Shown here piece by piece: positions 1-9,261 of a DNA stretch of 64,000 nucleotides; the stretch's first letter is position 1, and every line of letters begins with the position of its first letter. Origin of the DNA: Hymenobacter sp. UV11 (GTDB lineage: Bacteria > Bacteroidota > Bacteroidia > Cytophagales > Hymenobacteraceae); assembly GCF_004684095.1 (NCBI RefSeq), contig NZ_SRII01000004.1:283662-347661 (forward strand). Reading direction: 5' to 3'. The translations under genes and the position numbers were made by a program. The notes beneath the pieces are model-generated. The model searched no databases. It saw only the letters and a program-made list of their open reading frames with translations, and was not told the origin of the DNA.

Positions 1-1
1 C

Positions 2-1003
2 TACGACTTCGCTTCGCTTACCAAAGTCACGGCCGCCCTACCTACCCTCATGCTGCTGCAAGACCGCGGCCTGTTCGGCCCCGACTACACGCTGGGCGCG
101 CTGTTCGATTTCTTAAAAGGCAGCAATAAGCAGGACCTGCGCCTGCGCGACGTGCTCACGCACCAGGCGCGGCTGCGGGCGTTCATCCCCTTCTGGCAGC
201 AGTACGTGAACCCCGACGGCCGCCCCAACCCGCAGTTTTTGCGGCCCGATTCGTCGGCCCGGTTTCCACTGCCGGTGGCGGCGGGCCTGTGGGCGCGGCG
301 CGACATGCCGGCGCTGCTCTACCAGGGCATTGCCGCCTCGCCCCTCAATGCCAAGCCCGGCTACGTGTACTCCGACCTCTCGTTTATGCTCTACCCGTAC
401 TACGTGCAAAAAGCGACGGGTAGGCCGTTTGACCAGTTTATTACGCAGCAGCTGTATGCGCCGCTGGGCGCTACTACGCTGGGCTTCAACCCCGAACATC
501 GGTTCGCAACACCGCGCATCGCGCCCACCGAGTACGACTCGCTGTTTCGGCACCAGCTGGTGCGCGGCACCGTGCACGACGAAGGCGCCGCGCTGCTGGG
601 CGGCGTGAGCGGCCACGCCGGCCTCTTCGGCGCGGCCAACGACCTGGCCAAGCTCGTGCAGCTCTACCTGTGGCAGGGCCGCTACGGCGGGCAGCAGCTC
701 ATCAAGGCCGAGACAATGGCCGCGTACACGCACTGCCAATTTTGCCCCGACAACCGCCGAGCGCTGGGCTTCGACAAGCCCGACCCCCAAAACCCGGCCC
801 TGAACGCGGCGCGCGGCGCCAGCCCGCGCAGCTACGGCCACACCGGCTTCACGGGTACCTATTTCTGGGTCGAGCCCGACCTCGATTTATTCGTGATTCT
901 GCTTGCCAACCGCGTGAACCCCACGCGCCGCAACAACCGGCTTGGCGAGCTGGGCGTGCGCTCGGCGCTGCTCCAGCTGGCCATCGAGAGCGCCCAGCCT
1001 TAA
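2..1003 (+). CDS. Serine hydrolase / beta-lactamase family protein, 5'-truncated by the window edge
   Basis: The reading frame is open from base 2, so the N-terminus lies outside the window. The visible 333 residues hold the class C beta-lactamase/penicillin-binding fold motifs in order: SLTK (the SxxK nucleophile) at the very start, YSD (in place of YxN) near base 368, and HTG (in place of KTG) near base 840. Bacteroidota carry such domains alone or fused behind a family 3 glycoside hydrolase domain, and the ending with RNNRLGELGVR resembles the fused type. Which of the two it is cannot be decided here. A periplasmic or secreted hydrolase acting on peptidoglycan-derived or similar substrates is likely; true beta-lactamase activity is not implied. 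Confidence 0.8.
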   Translation, partial: YDFASLTKVTAALPTLMLLQDRGLFGPDYTLGALFDFLKGSNKQDLRLRDVLTHQARLRAFIPFWQQYVNPDGRPNPQFLRPDSSARFPLPVAAGLWARRDMPALLYQGIAASPLNAKPGYVYSDLSFMLYPYYVQKATGRPFDQFITQQLYAPLGATTLGFNPEHRFATPRIAPTEYDSLFRHQLVRGTVHDEGAALLGGVSGHAGLFGAANDLAKLVQLYLWQGRYGGQQLIKAETMAAYTHCQFCPDNRRALGFDKPDPQNPALNAARGASPRSYGHTGFTGTYFWVEPDLDLFVILLANRVNPTRRNNRLGELGVRSALLQLAIESAQP

Positions 1004-1146
1004 AGGAGGGGGTAGGGCACCGAATGTAAGCGCGACCCTTCGCGGCGCCTCGTGGTGGGCTTGGCCGCTGGAAGGGGGGTAGGGAGGGGCTAAAAATTAA
1101 GCAGGGCGGTGCAATGAATATTTACTGAATCTTTTGCACCTTTGGC

Positions 1147-1189
1147 GCTTGCAAGCTGGACGCTGTTAGTGAGATGAGTGCTTGCAAGC
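1147..1189. promoter_or_regulatory. Twin palindromes GCTTGCAAGC upstream of the susC-like gene
   Basis: The perfect 10-bp palindrome GCTTGCAAGC occurs at 1147-1156 and again at 1180-1189. The centres are 33 bp apart, close to three helical turns, in the 287-bp gap before the SusC-like gene. The weak -7-like sequences ATCTTTTG and CACCTTTG lie just upstream (about 1129-1145). The arrangement fits an operator pair for a dimeric regulator controlling the uptake operon. No regulator gene is next to it, so function is inferred. Confidence 0.4.
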
Positions 1190-1290
1190 TGTTGGTTGAC
1201 CGACCGATGAGGGTCGGAATAAAAGAATAGTCAGGGGTGGTTTGCGTGCTCGCTCGGGCTGCTTTTTCCTTTTCCATTTTACTGTTACCT

Positions 1291-4200
1291 ATGAAGAAAC
1301 GCTACTTTCTGCCCTTCGCTTTGCTGCCCGGCGTGCTGCTGGCGCCGCCCGGCCAGGCCCAAACTGCCCCGGCCACGGCGGCCGCCACCGGCACCATCAG
1401 CGGCGTAGTGCGCCAGGCCGCCGACAACACCGCCCTGCCCGGCGTGAACGTGATTGTGAAAGGCACCAGCAACGGCACCGCCACCGACGCCGATGGCAAG
1501 TACACCCTCAGCGGCGTGCCGGCCGGGGCTACGCTCGTGTTCAGCTTCGTGGGCTACGAGCCCATGGAGCGCCGCGCCGACGGCAGCTCGCTTAACGTGA
1601 CGCTGACGGCCAGCAACCGCGACCTCGACGAGGTGGTAGTGCTGGCCTACGGCATTAAACAAGACCGGCGCGATATCGTGACGTCGGTGCAGGAGGTTAG
1701 TAGCAAGGATATTATCGACTCCCGCCAGACCAACATCGTGAACGCGCTGCAGGGCAAGGTGGCGGGCGTCAACATCACTTCCTCGGGCGGCGGGGCGGGC
1801 GAAGGTGCCAGCATCGTGATTCGGGGCGGCACCTCGCTCGATGGCGACAACCAGCCGCTGTTTGTCATCGACGGGATGATAATGGACAACTCGTCCTTTC
1901 AGGAAAGCACGGCGCCGGGCGGCGGCTCGGCCTTCAACGGGCTGCTGGGCCGCTCGGTGGGCGCCGCCAACCGCGCCGGTGACCTCAACCCCGAGGATAT
2001 TGCCTCGATGACAGTGCTGAAAGGCCCGGCCGCCGCCGCCCTCTACGGCCTGCGCGCCGCAAACGGTGCGGTGGTCATTACCACCAAAAAAGGCGGGGCC
2101 GGCCGCACCCAGCTCAACTTCCGCACGCAGTACTCGGTGGACCAGGTCAACCGCCTACCCCAGGTGCAGGACCAGTACGGCCAAGGCTCAGGCGGCGTGT
2201 ATGACCCCAGCACGCGCGCCTCGTTTGGCGCGCGCCTGGCACCCGGCCAGCCGGTGTACGATAACCTGGGCAATTTCTTTCAGAGAGGTCAGACCTACCA
2301 GAACTTCGTGAACATGTCGGGCGGCTCGGACAAGGCCAGCTTCTTCGCCTCGGCCTCCAACTTGCAGCAGACCGGCGTGACGCCCGGCAGCAAGTACGAC
2401 AAGACGACGGTGCGCCTTTCGGGCTCGGCTCAGATTTCGCCCAAGCTCAGCGTCACTGGCTCGGCGCAGTACCTCACTTCGGGCGCGGTGCGGCCGCTGC
2501 AAGGGCCGGGCCTGTTTGGCAGTTCGGGCGGCTTTTTGCTGAGCTTGCTCAACTGGCCGCGCAACGACGACGCCCGCAACTACCTCAACCCCGACGGCTC
2601 GCGCCGCCGCCTCCTACCCCTCGGCGCGGGCACCGACTCGGATGCCGACAACCCATACTGGACGGTGGACAAAAACCCGCAGAGCGACCGCACCAACCGC
2701 TTCGTGGGCAACGTGCAGGTATCGTTTTCGCCGGTGAAGTGGCTGACGCTGAGCCATAACATCGGCACCGACGTGTACACTACGCGCAGCCAATCGGTGC
2801 GGGCGGTGGGCACCTCGCAGGTCGGCAACCAGTTTGGCGGCCTGGCCCAAACCGTGGACCAGGCGCGCCTACTCACGGCCACCACATTGGCCACGTTCAA
2901 CCACAGCTTTTTCAACGAAAAGCTGCGTGGCTCCTTCCTGCTGGGCAACACGATTGAGGAAAACAAGGACGAGGCGGTGGACTACCTCGGCCTGATTTTC
3001 CAGAATCCCGACTTCATCGGCCTCAACAATACGGTGAACCGCAATGCGCTGCAGCGCGACCAGACGCGCCACCTCATCGGCAATTTTGCCCGGCTTTCGA
3101 CCACGATTTTCGACCAGTTGGTGGTGGAATTGCAGGCGCGCTACGACCAGTCGTCGACCCTACCCCGCCCCGACGAGGGCAAGATATTTGGCAAGGGCTT
3201 CCTCTACGGCTCGGCCGCGGCGGGCTACGAGTTCACCAAAATCCTGGGCCTCGACCAAAACCCGGTGCTGAACTACGGCAAAATCCGCGCCTCGGTGGCC
3301 GAGGTAGGCCGCGACACGGGGCCCTACCGGGTGCTCGCGCCGCTCACCACCAACACCTATATCGGCGGTGGATTCCGCAACGACTTCTTTGGCTCGAACC
3401 CTAACCTGCGGCCCGAGCGCACCCGCACCTACGAGGCCGGCATTAACCTGCAATTCTTCAAAAACCGCCTTAGCCTCGACTTCAACTACTACCGTTCGCG
3501 CACCCGCGACCAACTTATTGCCCCGCGCGTGAGCCAGGCCACGGGCTTCATCCTGCAGTATATCAATGGGGGGGTAGTGACGAATGAGGGCCAGGAAATC
3601 AGCCTCAACGGCACGCCCGTGCGCACCCCCGGCGGCTTTACCTGGGACATCGGCGCCAATTTCTACCACAACACCAACAACGTCGAGAGCCTACCCTCCC
3701 CGCTGACGGTGGTGTACCAGTCCGACACCTTCGTGACCAATGTGCACGAGGGCGGCGCCTTTCCCGGCCACTCCATCTCGGGTATCGCGGCCACCGATTT
3801 TGCCCGCGTCACCGACCCCAACTCGCCCTACTTCGGGCAGGTTATCGTGAATGCCACCACCGGCTACCCCACCGTAAACGCCAACTTCGTGTACGCGGGC
3901 AACCGGGCGCCGCGCTTCACTACGCAGGTCACCAATACGTTCACCTACAAAGGCTTGTCGCTGACATCGCTGTTTGACTTCCGGGTAGGGGGCGTAGTAG
4001 TGAACGGCAACGACTGGTACCAGACCGCCGGTGTGCAAACTGCCGGCGTCCTGACCGCCGGCGGTACTTCCCCCCGCACGCTCGACCGCTACAAAACGGT
4101 GGTTTTTGATGGGGTAGTAGCCCAGAAAGACGCCAGCGGCAACACCACCTACGTGCCCAACGCCCGCCCCACCGAGCTGAACCAGGCCTACTACACCAAC

Positions 4201-4497
4201 ATTTTGGGCAACGTGGGCACGGCCTTTATCGAAGATGGCTCGTGGGTACGCCTGCGCTACGTGGCCTTGAGCTACGCGCTACCCCAGCGCTGGCTCGGCG
4301 GCGCCAACTCCTTCCTCAAAGGCATCGAGCTGAACGTGACCGGTCGCAATCTACTGCTGCTAACCAAGTACAGCGGCGCCGACCCCGAAACGGCCAGCTC
4401 CGGTGCGGGCGTGCGCGGCGGCGGCTCGGGCGGCATCGACTACGGCAACATCCCCGCCACTCGCGGCGTGGACATGGGCCTGCGGGTCAATTTCTAA
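1291..4497 (+). CDS. SusC/RagA-type TonB-dependent outer-membrane transporter
   Basis: This is a 1068-residue outer-membrane porin that imports a bulky nutrient with energy from TonB. The chosen ATG at 1291 begins MKKRYFLPF and gives a clean signal peptide ending near GQAQ (residue 24); an upstream in-frame start would add 18 residues ahead of the signal. Residues about 34-110 are a carboxypeptidase-regulatory-like domain (ISGVV... GVNVIVKGT... FVGYE). The plug follows, with VIRGGTSLDGDNQPLFVIDG and the SusC signature LKGPAAAALYGLRAANGAV. The rest is beta-barrel, ending in aromatic VNF. The SusD-like lipoprotein follows. The substrate cannot be told, since no glycoside hydrolase, sulfatase or peptidase sits beside it. 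Confidence 0.96.
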   Translation: MKKRYFLPFALLPGVLLAPPGQAQTAPATAAATGTISGVVRQAADNTALPGVNVIVKGTSNGTATDADGKYTLSGVPAGATLVFSFVGYEPMERRADGSSLNVTLTASNRDLDEVVVLAYGIKQDRRDIVTSVQEVSSKDIIDSRQTNIVNALQGKVAGVNITSSGGGAGEGASIVIRGGTSLDGDNQPLFVIDGMIMDNSSFQESTAPGGGSAFNGLLGRSVGAANRAGDLNPEDIASMTVLKGPAAAALYGLRAANGAVVITTKKGGAGRTQLNFRTQYSVDQVNRLPQVQDQYGQGSGGVYDPSTRASFGARLAPGQPVYDNLGNFFQRGQTYQNFVNMSGGSDKASFFASASNLQQTGVTPGSKYDKTTVRLSGSAQISPKLSVTGSAQYLTSGAVRPLQGPGLFGSSGGFLLSLLNWPRNDDARNYLNPDGSRRRLLPLGAGTDSDADNPYWTVDKNPQSDRTNRFVGNVQVSFSPVKWLTLSHNIGTDVYTTRSQSVRAVGTSQVGNQFGGLAQTVDQARLLTATTLATFNHSFFNEKLRGSFLLGNTIEENKDEAVDYLGLIFQNPDFIGLNNTVNRNALQRDQTRHLIGNFARLSTTIFDQLVVELQARYDQSSTLPRPDEGKIFGKGFLYGSAAAGYEFTKILGLDQNPVLNYGKIRASVAEVGRDTGPYRVLAPLTTNTYIGGGFRNDFFGSNPNLRPERTRTYEAGINLQFFKNRLSLDFNYYRSRTRDQLIAPRVSQATGFILQYINGGVVTNEGQEISLNGTPVRTPGGFTWDIGANFYHNTNNVESLPSPLTVVYQSDTFVTNVHEGGAFPGHSISGIAATDFARVTDPNSPYFGQVIVNATTGYPTVNANFVYAGNRAPRFTTQVTNTFTYKGLSLTSLFDFRVGGVVVNGNDWYQTAGVQTAGVLTAGGTSPRTLDRYKTVVFDGVVAQKDASGNTTYVPNARPTELNQAYYTNILGNVGTAFIEDGSWVRLRYVALSYALPQRWLGGANSFLKGIELNVTGRNLLLLTKYSGADPETASSGAGVRGGGSGGIDYGNIPATRGVDMGLRVNF

Positions 4498-4528
4498 CTT
4501 ATAAAAGTCAGGGTGTAACCGGCCACCT

Positions 4529-4628
4529 GTCATTGCGAGCGAAGCGCAGCAATCGCCCCAGAACGACACCCGCGCCAGTCGTCCGTCCATCGTTCGGGGG
4601 TGATTGCCGCGCTTCGTTCGCAATGACA
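4529..4628. repeat. Palindromic TGTCATTGCGAG element
   Basis: A 100-bp inverted repeat with 32-nt arms (4529-4560 and 4597-4628) that differ at three positions. Both outer ends read TGTCATTGCGA inward. It sits between the SusC-like and SusD-like genes. A second element with the same termini lies at 24293-24411. An in-frame ATG at 4604 inside the right arm could extend the SusD-like frame but is not a credible start. Confidence 0.8.
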
Positions 4629-4672
4629 ACTTGAGGCTAGCCCGGCCCTACCCTCCCAAAGTATTCTATCCG

Positions 4673-6235
4673 ATGAAAAAATATCTTCTGTTTCTGGGCC
4701 TATTCGGGGCCACGGCGCTATCCTCGTGCGAGAAGTTTCTTGACGTGAACAGCAACCCGAATAACCCGGTCGTGTCGACGCCCAATTTCCTGCTGCCCAA
4801 CGTCATTTCCAATGGCATTCAAACGCAGATGTTCACGGCCCTGCGCACGCCCTACATTACGCAGTACGTGGTGAGCCGTACCGCCAACAGCGGCGGCAAC
4901 GACCAGTACTACTTCACCAACGCGCAGAGCACCAATACGTTTAATTACTCCTACTTCTACTCAGGCGGTAATATTCCGCAGCTGATTCAGGTGGCCCAGG
5001 CCGAAGGGTCGGTGTACTACGTGGGCGCGGGCAAGATTATGCAGGCGCTCATCCTGGCCCATGTCACCGATATGCTCGGCGACGTGCCCTACACCGAGGC
5101 CTACCAGGGCGGCGCCAACTACACGCCCAAGTACGACTCGCAGCAGTCCATCTACGCCGTCATCAACCAACTCTGCGACGAGGGGGTAGTAGAATTGTCG
5201 AAGCCCGCGAGCGCCAATTTCCGCGCCTTCTACGCCACCTCGCCCAGCGAGAGCGGCGACATTCTGTATAAGGGCGACCCCGCCAAGTGGGTGCGCCTGG
5301 CCTACTCGCTCAAGGCGCGCCAAGCCCAGCACCTCACCAAGAAACAGAGCTACAGCCCCGCCGCCGTGCTGGCGCTCTGCGACAAGGGTTTTACCTCAAC
5401 CGCTGACGACGCGCAAATCAACTTCCAGGTGGCCGTAGCGCCGCTCAGCAACACCACCAACATTTTCGGCACCACGCGCTCGAATTTCGGCACCGCCGTG
5501 TTTTCGAGTAATGTGGTGAAGTACCTGAATGGCACCACATTTCCGGGCGTCACGGACCCGCGCTTTGGCATTCTGGTGCCCACCACCAGCGCGGGCGTAG
5601 ACCCCGGCGCGGGCACGGCCGCCGGCACCAACGTCACGCCCGGCACCACGTTCACCGATTTTTACGGCAGCTGGTACGCCCGCGACCTGGGCTACTTTGA
5701 GGCCATTACCTATCACGAGCTGCAGTTTATTCGGGCCGAAGCCGCCTTCCGGGCCGGCAATAAAACGCTGGCGCTGGCTTCGCTCAAGGAAGGCATTCGG
5801 GCGCACATGGCCAAGGTGGGGCAGGGGGGTAGCAACGCCGTGCCGCCCGTGACCTTCCCGGCCATCTCCTCCGCTCAGATTAGCGCCTACCTCGCCTCCA
5901 GCGCCGTGGCCCAGACCGAGGCCGCCCTCACCACGCTGCGCCCCATTATGGAACAGAAGTACATCGCCATGTTCCTGAACCCCGACTCTTGGTCGGACCT
6001 GCGCCGCCTCGATTTTGACCCCGCCATCTACGTCAACTTCGTGTACCCGACGCGCACTGTAAACCCCGTGGTGGCCGGCCAGACCGACCCCACGCGGCGC
6101 TACCCCCGCCGCCTGCTGCCGGGTGCCACCGAGGTGCTCTACAACCCCAACGCTATAGCTAAGCTCTTCAGCGATGCCGGCGCCACCACCAACGACGACT
6201 ACGTGACCAAGCCCCTGTGGTTTGACATGCCGTAG
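4673..6235 (+). CDS. SusD/RagB-like nutrient-binding outer-membrane lipoprotein
   Basis: A 520-residue surface lipoprotein that acts as the lid of the SusC-like transporter encoded just upstream. The start at 4673 gives MKKYLLFLG with a lipobox ending at Cys19 (ATALSSC). The mature N-terminus EKFLDVNSNPNNP is typical of the SusD-like group whose members open with a Cys-Glu-x-Phe-Leu-Asp motif. The C-terminal part holds the family's PIMEQKYIAMFLNPDSWSDL and RRLDFDP blocks. A palindromic element of 100 bp separates it from the transporter gene, yet both are co-oriented and the pair is obligate, so co-transcription is expected. Ligand unknown. Confidence 0.95.
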   Translation: MKKYLLFLGLFGATALSSCEKFLDVNSNPNNPVVSTPNFLLPNVISNGIQTQMFTALRTPYITQYVVSRTANSGGNDQYYFTNAQSTNTFNYSYFYSGGNIPQLIQVAQAEGSVYYVGAGKIMQALILAHVTDMLGDVPYTEAYQGGANYTPKYDSQQSIYAVINQLCDEGVVELSKPASANFRAFYATSPSESGDILYKGDPAKWVRLAYSLKARQAQHLTKKQSYSPAAVLALCDKGFTSTADDAQINFQVAVAPLSNTTNIFGTTRSNFGTAVFSSNVVKYLNGTTFPGVTDPRFGILVPTTSAGVDPGAGTAAGTNVTPGTTFTDFYGSWYARDLGYFEAITYHELQFIRAEAAFRAGNKTLALASLKEGIRAHMAKVGQGGSNAVPPVTFPAISSAQISAYLASSAVAQTEAALTTLRPIMEQKYIAMFLNPDSWSDLRRLDFDPAIYVNFVYPTRTVNPVVAGQTDPTRRYPRRLLPGATEVLYNPNAIAKLFSDAGATTNDDYVTKPLWFDMP

Positions 6236-6262
6236 GTTCTCACCCCTAGCATATGCTTGTTT

Positions 6263-7516
6263 ATGAAGTATTTATATAAAAGTCTGCTACCCTTGCTGGC
6301 CGGCCTGACCCTGCTGGCCGGCTGCAAAAAGGATATTCCGACCTTCTACCAGCCCGTGGCCGCGCCCGGCTTTTTCAACCTGGGTATTCTGGGGGCTACT
6401 ACCCTCAACACGGTGTTCAACACCAAGTACGCGCCCGGCGAAACCATCCCGGTAACGGCCCTCTACAACGCGCCCGATAACCTGACTACCATCACGGTTT
6501 TCCAGGCTACCAAAACGGACTCGTCGCAGGCGGGCAGCTACCCGGCCGGCGGCACCTTCAACCAGCCCCTGCAATCGACGGCTCAAACGGTGCCTTATGT
6601 GGTGCCCGCCGCCTACCCCGCTGGCACGGTGGTGCGCGTAGATGTCACGCTCACGTTTGCCAATGGCGGCACGCGGCTGCGGCGCTTCAGCTACACCGTG
6701 GCCAACTCGCCCACGCTCACTTTTGGCAGCCCCGCCGCCACCTACCGCAACGGCCTCAGCGCCACCGCCCAGAGTGAGGGCGACCTCATCGGCTACGCCG
6801 TAACGCTGAACGCGGGCGGTATCTCGACTTCTACTGCGCTGGCGCCCAATCTGTTCAAGAACGTGGATAGCCTCGTGTACTACGCCCGCGTGGGCACCAC
6901 CGGCCCGCTGCTGCGGCAGGGAGTTATCAAAACACCTACCGCCGGCGTGGAGAATAAGCGCACTATCGACCTGCGCGTGCCCACCGGCGCGGCGGCCGGC
7001 GGCGGGGCCACGTTCGTGTTTATGGCCTTCGCCCAAAGCACTTCTACCACGCTCACTACCCCCCTGCTGGCGGTGGGCGCGCCTACCCCCCTCCGCACCA
7101 CCCGCCAGGGCCGAGTGAGCTTCGGCGGCGGCCTACCTACCGATTCACTGGCCTTCAACCTGGTAACCGGCCTCAACGAGCCGGCGGCTAGTGCGGTAAC
7201 GGGCAAAGACCTGCAGGTAAATGGCCTGTCTAGCACCGGCACGCTCACGCTCAATACGTCGAATACCACTCGCTACTACAAGCTCACCACTGCCCAGCTG
7301 GCCGCTACCCCCTACGTCACAGCCAGCGCCAACGCCATTGGCACGCTGCTCTACCAGAATACGACCAGCGCCGACCTGGGCACGCCTGCCGTGGGCGACG
7401 TGTACGCCGTGCGCCTGCGCGGCACCACCGAAGTCATGCTGTTGCGCATCCTGGCCCTGAAGGCCAGTACCAACGGCGGGGTAGGGCGCGTCCGATTCGA
7501 GTACCGCTCGTTGTAG
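6263..7516 (+). CDS. Hypothetical lipoprotein of the SusC/SusD operon
   Basis: A 417-residue protein with a signal peptide and lipobox ending at Cys21 (LTLLAGC), 27 nt after the SusD-like gene and co-oriented, hence probably the third gene of the operon. A TTG two codons earlier is possible but the ATG at 6263 gives the better signal. The mature part is rich in Thr, Ala and Pro with short beta-type stretches, for example VVRVDVTLTFANGG, suggesting immunoglobulin-like beta-sandwich domains. Third genes of such loci often encode surface glycan- or peptide-binding proteins; that role is inferred from position only, and I recognise no named family. Confidence 0.75.
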   Translation: MKYLYKSLLPLLAGLTLLAGCKKDIPTFYQPVAAPGFFNLGILGATTLNTVFNTKYAPGETIPVTALYNAPDNLTTITVFQATKTDSSQAGSYPAGGTFNQPLQSTAQTVPYVVPAAYPAGTVVRVDVTLTFANGGTRLRRFSYTVANSPTLTFGSPAATYRNGLSATAQSEGDLIGYAVTLNAGGISTSTALAPNLFKNVDSLVYYARVGTTGPLLRQGVIKTPTAGVENKRTIDLRVPTGAAAGGGATFVFMAFAQSTSTTLTTPLLAVGAPTPLRTTRQGRVSFGGGLPTDSLAFNLVTGLNEPAASAVTGKDLQVNGLSSTGTLTLNTSNTTRYYKLTTAQLAATPYVTASANAIGTLLYQNTTSADLGTPAVGDVYAVRLRGTTEVMLLRILALKASTNGGVGRVRFEYRSL

Positions 7517-7545
7517 CTTTGTAGCTCTTCAGCCCGGCTTCATGT

Positions 7546-7577
7546 AGCCCCGCTGGTGTAGGCCGGCGGGGCTTTTG
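7546..7577 (+). terminator. Rho-independent terminator after the SusC/SusD operon
   Basis: A GC-rich hairpin, AGCCCCGC pairing with GCGGGGCT across a short loop, is followed by TTTT. It separates the uptake operon from the ATP synthase operon. Confidence 0.75.
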
Positions 7578-7601
7578 CGTGGCAGGGCAGCAGTTCATGC
7601 C

Positions 7602-7609
7602 GACCTTTG
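7602..7609 (+). promoter_or_regulatory. -7 box (GACCTTTG) of the ATP synthase operon
   Basis: GACCTTTG is one base from the Bacteroidota -7 consensus TAnnTTTG. It lies 25 nt before the ATG of the AtpI-like gene and just after the terminator at 7546-7577, which is where the atp promoter should be. The same octamer precedes three other genes in the window (15661, 17643, 39418). Confidence 0.55.
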
Positions 7610-7634
7610 TCTTCCGGCCCGAGATTTTCCGCGT

Positions 7635-8048
7635 ATGAACAATCGTTTTTTGACCCATTTCCTGGCTTTCGCACTGGCTTGCTTTGCTGTGCTGTTTGGG
7701 CTGCGGGCGGGCTTTGGTAGAGTTGTGGTGAACCCGCTGGCGCCGGCCATACTAGGCGTTCTGCTCGGGCTTACGCTACTCGCTTATTGGTTCACGGCAT
7801 GGTATACCCGGCGCTCACCCGACAACTTCCTGGCGGCCTATTTTGGGGGGGTAGGGGTGCGGCTATTGGTGGGTATCGGGATGGTGTTATTTTATTTTTT
7901 TCGGAGTGGTTTGACCGGAAATCACGACTTACTCACCTTCCTCGGTGCATTCTTCCTGGCCTATTTTCTGTGTGCCGGGTTTGAAATCTGGGCTATTTTT
8001 AGTAACTTGCGCCCGTTTTCAGACAAGCCGCTCTCGGAAAGTGAATAA
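7635..8048 (+). CDS. AtpI-like small membrane protein
   Basis: A 137-residue protein with four predicted membrane helices (about residues 5-25, 34-53, 68-88 and 99-121) directly upstream of atpB and co-oriented, 33 nt apart. Position and topology match the poorly conserved AtpI/ATP synthase I family, which assists assembly of the c-ring or supplies Mg2+. There is no strongly diagnostic motif, so the call leans on gene order. The start at 7635 follows the -7 box by 25 nt; in-frame upstream codons run back through the terminator and are rejected. Confidence 0.65.
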   Translation: MNNRFLTHFLAFALACFAVLFGLRAGFGRVVVNPLAPAILGVLLGLTLLAYWFTAWYTRRSPDNFLAAYFGGVGVRLLVGIGMVLFYFFRSGLTGNHDLLTFLGAFFLAYFLCAGFEIWAIFSNLRPFSDKPLSESE

Positions 8049-8081
8049 TTTATGCTCGAGCTTGTATTTTACTCAATATTA

Positions 8082-9179
8082 ATGAAGCGGTTACTTACTC
8101 TCTTTCTCTGCTTGTGCACGTTCGCCGGTTTTGCGGCTGAACCCACCGAAACGGGCAAAAAGGAAGAGGCCTTCAACCCCGGCCAAGTTATTTTGCACCA
8201 CGTAGCCGACTCACACGAGTGGCACTGGTTCAGCACCGACAACGGCAACTTTATTACTTACCTGCCCATCATTGCCTATCAGCCTAGCAAGGGTCTATCG
8301 GTTTTCTCTTCTAAGCACATAGTAGAAGGCGAAACATACGGCAATTTTAAGCTCGAGGAAGAACACTTGGTAACTACTGATGGTAGCAAGGTTTACGACT
8401 TCTCTATTACCAAAAACGTCGCTGCCCTAGCCGTCAGCAGTCTCGTGCTGGTTATCGTATTTATCTCAGTCGCCAGGACGTATAAGCGCCGCGCTGGTCA
8501 GGCCCCTTCCGGCCTGCAAGGCTTTTTGGAGCCTTTCGTTATTTTCATCCGCGACGAAGTAGCTAAGAAGAGCATTGGCCCCAAGTACGAACGCTACATG
8601 CCGTACCTGCTCACCGTCTTTTTCTTCATCTGGTTTAACAACCTGCTGGGCCTCACGCCTGGCGCAGCTAACCTTACCGGCAACGTTGCGGTGACGGCTA
8701 TGCTGGCGGTGCTGACGTTAATTGTGACGCTTTTTAGCAGCAACAAAAACTATTGGACGCACATTTTCTGGACGCCCGGCGTGCCCCTACCCCTGCGAAT
8801 CATCATGATTCCGGTTGAACTGGTTGGAGTAATTGTGAAGCCTTTTTCGCTGGCTGTACGTCTGTTCGCCAACATCACGGCCGGTCACATTATTATTCTG
8901 AGCTTTATCAGTCTCATCTTCATTTTCCGTTCGGCCTACACCGGCTTCTTGTCGGTCCCATTCGGATTGTTCATTAGTGTGCTGGAGTTGCTGGTAGCTA
9001 TCCTGCAGGCTTACATCTTCACGTTGTTGACCGCCATGTATATCGGCGGCGCTCTCGAAGAGCACCACGATGAAGAGCATGGCCACGGCCATGAGCACGA
9101 CGATTACGGCTTTGCAGAGGAGCGCCAAGGCGGCTCCAATTTCGCCAACCTTACCAAGCCCGATATCGCGGCTCATTAA
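8082..9179 (+). CDS. atpB: F0F1 ATP synthase subunit a
   Basis: The membrane stator half-channel of the ATP synthase. The 365-residue form is long for the family because of an N-terminal signal peptide (MKRLLTLFLCLCTFAGFAAE) and about 100 periplasmic residues, as usual in Bacteroidota. The essential arginine is Arg260 in SLAVRLFANITAGH. Multiple membrane helices follow from about residue 110. The tail is rich in His, Glu and Asp (EEHHDEEHGHGHEHDD), possibly metal-binding. The start at 8082 was preferred over an ATG at 8052 because it places the signal peptide at the N-terminus. Confidence 0.96.
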   Translation: MKRLLTLFLCLCTFAGFAAEPTETGKKEEAFNPGQVILHHVADSHEWHWFSTDNGNFITYLPIIAYQPSKGLSVFSSKHIVEGETYGNFKLEEEHLVTTDGSKVYDFSITKNVAALAVSSLVLVIVFISVARTYKRRAGQAPSGLQGFLEPFVIFIRDEVAKKSIGPKYERYMPYLLTVFFFIWFNNLLGLTPGAANLTGNVAVTAMLAVLTLIVTLFSSNKNYWTHIFWTPGVPLPLRIIMIPVELVGVIVKPFSLAVRLFANITAGHIIILSFISLIFIFRSAYTGFLSVPFGLFISVLELLVAILQAYIFTLLTAMYIGGALEEHHDEEHGHGHEHDDYGFAEERQGGSNFANLTKPDIAAH

Positions 9180-9261
9180 TAATAGCTGGGCTAGCTACTT
9201 ATAAGGTAGCCTAGTTGTATTTCCCTTCAAATTTTTCCCTACTCACATTTTCTTTTTTACC

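Noticed and set aside
1239..1290. Longer SusC-like start at 1237.
   Set aside because: It would place 18 residues before a clean signal peptide beginning MKKRYF.
4604..4672. Upstream ATG extending the SusD-like protein by 23 residues.
   Set aside because: It lies inside a palindromic repeat and would bury the lipoprotein signal.
8052..8081. Upstream ATG for atpB.
   Set aside because: It adds ten residues ahead of the signal peptide; not supported.
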